From positions 1-11,968 of the forward strand of contig JASLHQ010000155.1 of assembly GCA_030152265.1 (NCBI GenBank): DNA of 11,968 bases, in the 5' to 3' direction. Below, one piece after another: positions 6,376 to 11,968 of this stretch. Within the stretch, counting starts at the first letter, position 1. Every line of letters begins with the position of its first letter. A program made the position numbers and the translations under genes. The notes under the pieces were generated by a model. The model ran no database searches. It worked only from the letters and a program-made list of their open reading frames with translations, and was not told the origin of the DNA. This DNA comes from Savagea sp. (lineage in GTDB: Bacteria; Bacillota; Bacilli; Bacillales_A; Planococcaceae).

Positions 6376-7932
6376 ATGTTTGGAATTGCGACAATCGCGA
6401 TAACAGCTCCTTTATTTTTTCTGATTATTTTGAGAATAGATGCTTTACGCAGTATGTTTTACAGTTTATTGCTCGTATCAGGGTCGGCTTATTTTATTTG
6501 GGGGATGGAAAGCGAAGCGGTTGCTGCTTCTAGTGTGCAAGGAATGTACAAGGCTACCTATATTGTCGTTATTTTATTCGGAGCGACGATTTTAGTCCAT
6601 TTACTACAACAGACGAAAGCGATTGAGACGATTCAGCAAAGTTTTCAATCCGTTTCACAAGACCCACGCATTTATATCGTTTTAATCGCATTTTTATTCG
6701 GTTCATTAATTGAAGGAATCGCAGGTTTTGGAACACCGGTTATCATTATTGGCCCTTTGCTCGTCGCGCTTGGCTTCAAGCCGTTGAGCGCCGCTGCTTT
6801 AACTTTAATTGCGAATCGGACGAGTTCTCAATTTGGTGCAGTCGGAACGCCGATATTTGTCGGATATAGCAATGTGACGGAAGCGAGTACGTCTTATTTT
6901 CAGCAATTATCATTTGAAATCATTATACTAGACGCCTTACCGACGTTACTTACACCGTTAGCATTAATTTATATGTACAATCGCTTTTTCGCATCTGAAC
7001 GTAAAGCGATGCGCCCTTACATCATTTGGTCGCTATTCATTGGACTTAGTTATATGTTATTTTCTCTCTTATATGTTCAATTTTTAGGGTTAGAGTTCGT
7101 TTCAATTTTGACACCTTTGACGATGATTGCGATTGCGGTATTTACGATTAAACGAGGAATTTTTTTACCGAAATCAAAATGTAAAGCGCCGCTAATTTAT
7201 AGTCGTCGTCAATTAATAGGAGCGTGGTCACCATATGTTGTGATCGTTTTATTGTTAGGGGTGACGAGGTTATTACCGCCTGTGCAAGAAATAATTCAGT
7301 CATTATTACGCATTGAACATCGTTCCATTCTTGGGGTGGAAGCAATCGATGGCGATCTCTCTATTTTCTATTCACCAGGCATTATTTTAATGCTTGCTAG
7401 TTTGATTGGGTTACTTATTCAAAGGCAACCGCTAAGACTATATCAGGCGGCCATTCAACAATCATTTAGAAAAGTAGGGAAGGCCGCATTAACTTTGTAC
7501 TGTACGTTAATGCTCGTACAAATTTTTACTAATTCCTTTATAAATAATAATAATTTGCCGAGCATGCCTCAATATGTGGCGGATGTCATGATTGGACAGT
7601 TTGGTGGAGTTTGGTTATTCGTTGCCCCTTTTCTCGGACTACTCGGGACGTTCATTACTGGAGGAGCGACTATTTCAACATTGACATTCGCTCCGATACA
7701 AGAAAATGTAGCGATTGATCTTAGCTTGCCAACGAAGCTTATTCTCGCCCTTCAAATGACAGGGGCAACGACAGGCACGATGGTTTCCATTAATAATGTC
7801 GTGACGGCTTCCGCTGTGCTCGGATTGTTAGGGAAGGAAGGACAAGTGTTATTGAAAACGATCATTCCTGCAGTGCTTTATTTAGTATTCACGACTGTTT
7901 GTGCGTATTTAATATTATTTATTTTTAAGTAA
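6376..7932 (+). CDS. lctP: L-lactate permease family transporter (LctP/LldP)
   Basis: The 518-residue, highly hydrophobic protein has about 12 or more transmembrane segments. It carries the LctP family blocks EGIAGFGTP (113-121) and FGAVGTPI (153-160), a late FITGGATISTLTF segment, and a C-terminal block with NNVVTASAVLGLLGKEG, which corresponds to the NVVAAS...GLVGREG block of LldP. Family members import L-lactate, D-lactate or glycolate with protons. It is slightly shorter than LldP proteins (about 530-560) and clearly diverged, so the substrate is not certain. The start ATG follows GGGGG (6364-6368) at 7 bases spacing. No lactate dehydrogenase or lutABC genes are adjacent. It is divergent from the peptidase gene and followed by the separately controlled des gene. 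Confidence 0.88.
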   Translation: MFGIATIAITAPLFFLIILRIDALRSMFYSLLLVSGSAYFIWGMESEAVAASSVQGMYKATYIVVILFGATILVHLLQQTKAIETIQQSFQSVSQDPRIYIVLIAFLFGSLIEGIAGFGTPVIIIGPLLVALGFKPLSAAALTLIANRTSSQFGAVGTPIFVGYSNVTEASTSYFQQLSFEIIILDALPTLLTPLALIYMYNRFFASERKAMRPYIIWSLFIGLSYMLFSLLYVQFLGLEFVSILTPLTMIAIAVFTIKRGIFLPKSKCKAPLIYSRRQLIGAWSPYVVIVLLLGVTRLLPPVQEIIQSLLRIEHRSILGVEAIDGDLSIFYSPGIILMLASLIGLLIQRQPLRLYQAAIQQSFRKVGKAALTLYCTLMLVQIFTNSFINNNNLPSMPQYVADVMIGQFGGVWLFVAPFLGLLGTFITGGATISTLTFAPIQENVAIDLSLPTKLILALQMTGATTGTMVSINNVVTASAVLGLLGKEGQVLLKTIIPAVLYLVFTTVCAYLILFIFK

Positions 7933-7940
7933 TATATGAC

Positions 7941-7967
7941 AGTTGTCACGTCGTTATGATGACAACT
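7941..7967 (+). promoter_or_regulatory. Inverted repeat upstream of des, candidate DesR operator
   Basis: AGTTGTCA (7941-7948) and TGACAACT (7960-7967) are perfect 8-bp arms separated by 11 bases. No T run follows, so it is a poor Rho-independent terminator for the preceding permease gene. A possible -10, TAAGAT (7996-8001), places the repeat at roughly -67 to -41 of the des transcript. That matches the region (-77 to -28) where phosphorylated DesR binds in B. subtilis. The assignment is an inference from position and symmetry. Confidence 0.45.
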
Positions 7968-7972
7968 ATGTC

Positions 7973-8001
7973 TAGGACGATTTCTTTCGATTCGATAAGA
8001 T
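7973..8001 (+). promoter_or_regulatory. Candidate activator-dependent des promoter
   Basis: TAAGAT at 7996-8001 is a fair -10 (four of six), but the base positions 17 upstream (TAGGAC, 7973-7978) barely resemble TTGACA. A weak -35 directly downstream of an inverted repeat is what an activator-dependent promoter would look like. The resulting leader would be about 28 bases. Confidence 0.35.
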
Positions 8002-8035
8002 AAAGGTAATCAGAAACGAAAGAAGGGAATCGACG

Positions 8036-9070
8036 ATGAGTAAAGAACAAACGAAAGCTTTGCATAAAGCCGTTCAACCTTACGCTAAATCAGAACGTTC
8101 AAAAAGCATTGCACAATTGATTAATACACTCGTCCCATATTTTGCTTTATGGGCACTCGCTTATTATGCTTATACGGTTTCACCATGGCTCATGGTACCC
8201 GTCGCATTAGTAGTCGCAGGATTTACCGTACGTCTCTTTATTATTTTTCACGATTGTACACACGGATCATTTTTCAAAAACAAAAAAGCGAACGATATCG
8301 TAGGAACAATTACAGGGATTTTGACGACATTTCCATACGAAATGTGGAAGCGTGAGCATTCGATCCACCACGCATCGAGTTCAAATTTAGATAAGCGCGG
8401 TGTTGGAGACATTTGGGTAATGACAGTACAAGAGTATGAAGAAGCTTCAAAATGGCAACGTTTTGCTTATCGTGCGTATCGTAACCCACTCGTCATGTTC
8501 GGTTTCGGTCCTTTATATTTAATTTTAGTATCGAATCGTTTCAATCGTAAAGATAGCCGTAAAAAAGAACGAATCAATACGTATATTACGAACCTCGCAT
8601 TAGTAGGCATCTATGCTGGAATGAGTTTATTAATTGGATGGCAAGCATTTTTCCTCATTCAAGGAACAATCATGTTTGTAGCAGGAATGCTCGGCATTTG
8701 GTTATTTTTCATCCAACATACATTCGAAGATTCATATTTCGAGGAACAATCAGAATGGGATTATGTAAAGGCAGCAGTAGAAGGGAGCTCGTATTATGAA
8801 CTTCCGAAAGTGTTACAGTGGATTACAGGAAACATCGGCTTCCACCACGTTCACCATTTAGCGCCAAGAATTCCAAATTATCATTTAGAACAAGCGCATG
8901 AAGAAGTAGAACCACTCCAATACGCAACAAAAATTACGTTAAAAACGAGCTTAGAATCGTTACGTTATAAACTTTATGATCCAGAGACGTATTCTTTCAT
9001 CACATTTAAAGAAGCACATAAAAAAATGAAACAAGGCTCTGTGAAACGTAAAGTTAGTTTAAATTCGTAA
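8036..9070 (+). CDS. des: Membrane fatty acid desaturase (acyl-lipid, Des type)
   Basis: The 344-residue integral membrane protein carries the three histidine boxes of the di-iron acyl-lipid desaturases: HDCTH (72-76), HSIHH (108-112) and HHVHH (270-274), with an additional conserved QHTFE (227-231). Hydrophobic segments lie at about 33-71, 85-100, 150-166 and 183-227. Des proteins place a double bond in acyl chains of existing phospholipids (delta-5 in B. subtilis) using oxygen and ferredoxin or flavodoxin, which restores fluidity after cold shock. The start ATG follows AGAAGGG (8021-8027). The order des-desK-desR matches B. subtilis, so induction by DesK/DesR is expected; the exact double-bond position cannot be read from sequence. 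Confidence 0.95.
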   Translation: MSKEQTKALHKAVQPYAKSERSKSIAQLINTLVPYFALWALAYYAYTVSPWLMVPVALVVAGFTVRLFIIFHDCTHGSFFKNKKANDIVGTITGILTTFPYEMWKREHSIHHASSSNLDKRGVGDIWVMTVQEYEEASKWQRFAYRAYRNPLVMFGFGPLYLILVSNRFNRKDSRKKERINTYITNLALVGIYAGMSLLIGWQAFFLIQGTIMFVAGMLGIWLFFIQHTFEDSYFEEQSEWDYVKAAVEGSSYYELPKVLQWITGNIGFHHVHHLAPRIPNYHLEQAHEEVEPLQYATKITLKTSLESLRYKLYDPETYSFITFKEAHKKMKQGSVKRKVSLNS

Positions 9071-9073
9071 ACG

Positions 9074-9110
9074 AAAGAAGGTCATGCTATGTTGATGACC
9101 TTCTTTTTTT
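9074..9110 (+). terminator. Rho-independent terminator of des
   Basis: AAAGAAGGTCAT (9074-9085) and ATGACCTTCTTT (9095-9106) form a perfect 12-bp stem with a 9-base loop, followed by T to 9110. It begins four bases after the des stop codon and separates the desaturase from desKR. Confidence 0.92.
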
Positions 9111-9124
9111 ATTTAAAAGTGACG

Positions 9125-9133
9125 TGTTACAAT
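9125..9133 (+). promoter_or_regulatory. Extended -10 promoter of desKR
   Basis: TGTTACAAT is an extended -10 (TG, one base, TACAAT) 24 bases before the desK start codon. The position expected for a -35 falls in the T tract of the des terminator and is poor, which the TG extension would compensate for. It provides desKR expression independent of des. Confidence 0.6.
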
Positions 9134-9157
9134 GAAAGAAAAAGGAGGTCGACCTAG

Positions 9158-10297
9158 GTGACGACGAAGAATAGCTGGTTTCATATCGTTCCGCGCAGTC
9201 CGTGGATGAGTATTTACATATGGATTATTTTTTGCATTTTACCTTTCTTCTTTATTTTTCGAGCGTCCACTCGTTTAGAAATAGGAATCGGTATCGCACT
9301 CGTTCTCTCTTTCTTTCTGTTTCACTTTTTTGCGACACATGCTAAACCGGGGCTTGTCTATATGTGGATCAGCTTTGAAATGGTCGTCCACTTATTGTTG
9401 ACGCTATTGTATGGATACGTATATTTAGCGATTTTTATCGCTTTCTTTATCGGCAATATTCGTCATCCTGTCGGTTTTTATATTATGTACGGTTTGCATC
9501 TCGGATTTACGATTATCGCCGTCGTCGCAGGATTTTTTATCGATTTAGAGCTGTTTTTACCTCAAATTCCATACATTATTATTACAATTATTGGCGCGAT
9601 TTTATTGCCATTTAATTTATACAATCGCAATAAGCAAGAAAATTTAGAAGGGCAACTTGAAGATGCGAAAGAAACGATTTCAGCGCTTCATATTATTGCT
9701 GAACGGGAACGGATTGCGAGAGATCTTCATGATACATTAGGACAAAAATTGTCACTTATCGGATTGAAAAGTGATTTAGCGTATCGTTTAGTGACGAAAG
9801 ATGCTCAAAAAGCACAAATGGAAATTAAAGATATTCGCGAAACGGCGCGTATCGCTTTGAAAGAAGTGCGAGAACTCGTTGCAGGGATGCGTGCGATTAC
9901 ATTGAACGAAGAGCTCCCACGCATTCGTCAAATTTTAACCGCAGCGGAGATGGAGTGTATTATTGAAGGAGATACCGTTATTAAAAAATTGCCTGCCATC
10001 GTAGAAAACGTATTAAGTATGTGTTTGAAAGAAGCGGTAAATAATGTCGTGAAGCATAGTGAAGCGACGAAATGTACGATTACATTTATTCAAGAGCCAA
10101 ATGAACTCGTTGCGATTGTAGAGGATGATGGAATTGGCTTACCTTCATCAATTGATCGTGGGACAGGCTTAAAAGGGATGCGAGAACGGTTAAATTTCGT
10201 AAACGGGACGTTGCATATCGCGGCAGAAGAAGGCACTCAACTTACAATTACAGTACCGAATGTCATTACACACCAAGTGGAGGAGGAGATCGAATGA
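9158..10297 (+). CDS. desK: Sensor histidine kinase DesK
   Basis: The 379-residue kinase has an N-terminal sensor of about five transmembrane segments (17-35, 41-60, 67-99, 106-129, 134-153) with no large extracellular domain, followed by a short charged coiled-coil linker (155-180). The HisKA_3 dimerisation domain has the phosphoacceptor H191 in ERIARDLHDTLGQKLSLIGL, and the ATPase domain has the N box (EAVNNVVKHS, 292-301), DDGIG (323-327) and GTGLKGM (335-341). In B. subtilis DesK senses membrane thickness or order and acts as kinase when cold and phosphatase when warm. The last membrane segment and its junction (QIPYIIITIIGAILLPF) resemble DesK strongly. Translation starts at GTG 9158, 9 bases after a perfect AAAGGAGG (9141-9148). 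It overlaps desR by 4 nt. Confidence 0.94.
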   Translation: MTTKNSWFHIVPRSPWMSIYIWIIFCILPFFFIFRASTRLEIGIGIALVLSFFLFHFFATHAKPGLVYMWISFEMVVHLLLTLLYGYVYLAIFIAFFIGNIRHPVGFYIMYGLHLGFTIIAVVAGFFIDLELFLPQIPYIIITIIGAILLPFNLYNRNKQENLEGQLEDAKETISALHIIAERERIARDLHDTLGQKLSLIGLKSDLAYRLVTKDAQKAQMEIKDIRETARIALKEVRELVAGMRAITLNEELPRIRQILTAAEMECIIEGDTVIKKLPAIVENVLSMCLKEAVNNVVKHSEATKCTITFIQEPNELVAIVEDDGIGLPSSIDRGTGLKGMRERLNFVNGTLHIAAEEGTQLTITVPNVITHQVEEEIE

Positions 10298-10899
10298 TTC
10301 GAATTGTCATTGCGGAAGATCAAGGGATGATGCTTGGGGCGCTAGGGTCACTCATTAATATGGAAGATGATATGGAAGTTGTCGGCATGGCGAAAAATGG
10401 AGAAGAGGCATTGCAGCTCGTATTACAAGAGAAGCCAGATGTATGTATTATGGATATTGAAATGCCTGTTATGACAGGTTTAGATGCAGCAGAACAATTA
10501 AAAGATGAAGAAACGAAAGTCATTATTTTAACGACATTCGCTCGTGCAGGTTATTTTGAACGCGCACGTAAAGCGGGAGTGAGAGGATATTTATTGAAAG
10601 ATAGTCCGATTGAAGAACTCGTCGATGCGATTCGTTCGATTATGGACGGCCGACGCATTTATGCGCCAGAACTCGTCGATATTGCGTACGATGAAATTGT
10701 CGAAAATCCGCTCACTGACCGAGAAAGCGAGGTGCTTCGGCTCGTCGCAGAAGGCAAGACGACGAAAGAAATTGCCGGTGAATTATATCTCGCACCCGGA
10801 ACGGTCCGAAATTATATTTCAACTATTTTTGAAAAATTGGATGTCGGCAATCGTATTGAAGCGATCGCACGTTTCAAAGAAAAAGGTTGGTTCCGTTAA
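10294..10899 (+). CDS. desR: Response regulator DesR (receiver + LuxR-type HTH)
   Basis: The 201-residue NarL/LuxR-type regulator has a receiver domain at about 1-118 with acidic pocket E8/D9, phosphoacceptor D54 (VCIMDIEMP), T80 and K102, then a LuxR HTH domain at about 136-198 (LTDRESEVLRLVAEGKTTKEIA, with recognition helix near APGTVRNYISTIFEKL). Its length and position right after desK identify it as DesR, which after phosphorylation binds upstream of des and activates it. Start and stop overlap as ATGA (10294-10297), so translation is coupled to desK, with AGGAGGAG-like sequence upstream inside desK acting as ribosome binding site. A possible operator is the repeat at 7941-7967. Confidence 0.94.
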   Translation: MIRIVIAEDQGMMLGALGSLINMEDDMEVVGMAKNGEEALQLVLQEKPDVCIMDIEMPVMTGLDAAEQLKDEETKVIILTTFARAGYFERARKAGVRGYLLKDSPIEELVDAIRSIMDGRRIYAPELVDIAYDEIVENPLTDRESEVLRLVAEGKTTKEIAGELYLAPGTVRNYISTIFEKLDVGNRIEAIARFKEKGWFR

Positions 10900-10942
10900 A
10901 GTTAAGAAAAAATTCATAAGTTTACTAACGAAATGATAAGAC

Positions 10943-10979
10943 TCACCTTTTATACTGGAATGTATAAGAGGTGATTTTT
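10943..10979 (+). terminator. Hairpin plus T run after desR that contains the ribosome binding site of the next gene
   Basis: The arms 10943-10955 and 10962-10974 pair over 13 bp (one G-T wobble) around a 6-base loop, followed by TTTTT (10975-10979). It has the form of a Rho-independent terminator for desKR. The right arm ends in AAGAGGTGA, the ribosome binding site of the TTG-started gene at 10982, so a transcript coming from desR that escapes termination would carry this site base-paired. Confidence 0.7.
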
Positions 10980-10981
10980 AA

Positions 10982-11809
10982 TTGAAGAAACTATTTTTTA
11001 TATCGATGATTGTAGCAATGATCGTTTTCTTCCAATGGGATACAATCCGCAATTGGAATACGGAAGAAGCGCTTTACATAGAACAAGGCGATGAGACGAT
11101 TGCAAAAATAAACAGTTCGAAAGCATATCCAATTGCGAGCTTAACGAAAGTGATGACAAGCTATATCGTGTTTGATTATATTGAACGGGGTCGTATTACT
11201 TGGGATACATCATTTACAATCGAGCATCCATTATTTGATGACGCGAGTGGCTTGGCGATGATTGGGTTACAAGTTGGCCAAAGTTATACAGTGCGAGAAT
11301 TATATGAAAGCATGATGATTACTTCAGCGAATGATAGCGCGATGGCATTAGCACTTTTATTAAGTGGCTCAGAACAACAATTTGTTGAAAGTATGAATCA
11401 TTATGCGAACGAAATGGATTTAAAGAAAACGAATTTTATTAACGCAACGGGATTAGATCAAAGTGGATCGGTGAATGAAGCTTCTGCGGAAGATTTGGCG
11501 AAGTTAGTGCAATTCCATTTACGCTATTATCCTGAAGTGTTAGAAACGACAAAGAAGACGCATTACGTAACACGAAGTGGAAAAAAACATTGGTCTACGA
11601 ATCATTTATTACCTGGAATGCCACAAGCGAGAACTGGTGTAGATGGATTTAAAACAGGCTACACGTACCGTGCAAACGATACGTACATTGTGACAGGCAT
11701 ACAGAACGGCGAGCGTTATGTAGCTGTCATGCTAAATGTCCTAAGGAAAGATAAACAGACAGAGAAGTTTGAGAAAATGAACGAAGCCATTCGTGAATAT
11801 GTAAGATGA
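10982..11809 (+). CDS. Serine-type D-Ala-D-Ala carboxypeptidase (S11 family), short form
   Basis: The 275-residue penicillin-binding protein has the three S11 motifs: SxxK with nucleophile S53 and K56 (ASLTKVMT), SxN at 115-117 (TSANDSA), and KTG at 224-226 (GFKTGYT). It trims the terminal D-Ala of peptidoglycan pentapeptides outside the membrane. An N-terminal hydrophobic segment (4-18) with no clear cleavage site suggests an N-terminal anchor. It stops about 50 residues after KTG, so it lacks the C-terminal beta domain and amphipathic membrane helix of DacA/DacF-type proteins (about 380-440 residues). The frame is intact, so this looks like a compact form rather than a broken gene. Start is TTG 10982, 7 bases after AGAGGTGA; the next ATG (11006) would cut into the hydrophobic segment and lacks a site. 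Confidence 0.9.
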   Translation: MKKLFFISMIVAMIVFFQWDTIRNWNTEEALYIEQGDETIAKINSSKAYPIASLTKVMTSYIVFDYIERGRITWDTSFTIEHPLFDDASGLAMIGLQVGQSYTVRELYESMMITSANDSAMALALLLSGSEQQFVESMNHYANEMDLKKTNFINATGLDQSGSVNEASAEDLAKLVQFHLRYYPEVLETTKKTHYVTRSGKKHWSTNHLLPGMPQARTGVDGFKTGYTYRANDTYIVTGIQNGERYVAVMLNVLRKDKQTEKFEKMNEAIREYVR

Positions 11810-11894
11810 TAGCCATATAATGGGACGATTTTTAGAAGAAAATGCGAGTGAAATAGCGTACAATAGAAACGATTAGAATTAAAGGTGGATCACG

Positions 11895-11968
11895 ATGAAA
11901 AAGAAATTGTTTCTATTAGTTGTTTTATTAGTTATAAACGGCGTGTTAATTTGGCAAATGGTAGACCG
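11895..11968 (+). CDS. Start of a signal-peptide or membrane-anchored protein (3' end outside window)
   Basis: An ATG at 11895 follows AAAGGTGG (11881-11888) at 6 bases. The 24 codons visible encode MKKK, then about 16 hydrophobic residues (LFLLVVLLVINGVLIW), then QMVD, which is the shape of a signal peptide or N-terminal anchor. A possible -10 TACAAT lies at 11859-11864 without a good -35. Nothing can be said about function. Confidence 0.65.
   Translation, partial: MKKKLFLLVVLLVINGVLIWQMVD

Noticed and set aside
10610..10936. 108-codon open frame overlapping desR in another frame
   Set aside because: Out-of-frame shadow of the desR HTH region; basic, low-complexity product and no start signals.

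Overview
The window reads as chromosomal DNA of a low-GC Gram-positive bacterium of the order Bacillales (Bacillaceae or Planococcaceae-like). The evidence is strong AGGAGG-type ribosome binding sites, a bacilliredoxin of the YtxJ type (bacillithiol is confined mainly to Firmicutes), a SigL-type sigma-54 with a CcpA site in its leader, and a des-desK-desR cluster in the Bacillus subtilis gene order. I cannot assign a genus from sequence alone. There are 13 complete or near-complete genes plus a cut-off gene at the right edge; no rRNA, tRNA or CRISPR array is visible.

Layout. 1-374: the right end of an IS200/IS605-family element, with the C-terminal third of tnpB, then stem-loops that look like the omega RNA scaffold and the subterminal hairpin. 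431-924 (minus): mscL with a clear promoter and terminator. 999-3235 (minus): a three-gene co-directional group, PAP2 phosphatase -> acetamidase/formamidase -> unknown lipoprotein, with a hairpin between the last two. 3327-3671 (plus): a monothiol bacilliredoxin, facing rpoN across a shared bidirectional terminator. 3713-4993 (minus): rpoN/sigL with a near-perfect cre site just upstream of its ribosome binding site. 5111-6220 (minus): an M24 Xaa-Pro peptidase with its own terminator. 6376-7932 (plus): a lactate-permease-family transporter, divergent from the peptidase. 8036-10899 (plus): des (fatty acid desaturase), terminator, then desK-desR overlapping by 4 nt. 10982-11809 (plus): a short membrane-anchored D,D-carboxypeptidase starting with TTG. 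11895-end: start of a membrane or secreted protein.

Functionally, the best-understood unit is the membrane-fluidity circuit: DesK senses membrane state, DesR is its response regulator, and Des introduces double bonds into membrane lipid acyl chains. An inverted repeat about 41-67 bases upstream of the inferred des start is a plausible DesR operator. The rest is a housekeeping and stress mixture: osmotic safety valve, lipid or undecaprenyl phosphate phosphatase, thiol redox, alternative sigma factor, peptide turnover, carboxylate transport and cell-wall trimming.

No wholly new system is evident. The observations most worth checking are regulatory: (1) the cre site in the rpoN leader, (2) a hairpin that combines a terminator shape with the ribosome binding site of the carboxypeptidase gene, (3) the inverted repeat before des, (4) a perfect 14-bp palindrome lying between the -35 and -10 of the permease promoter, and (5) the omega RNA-like structure of the IS end.
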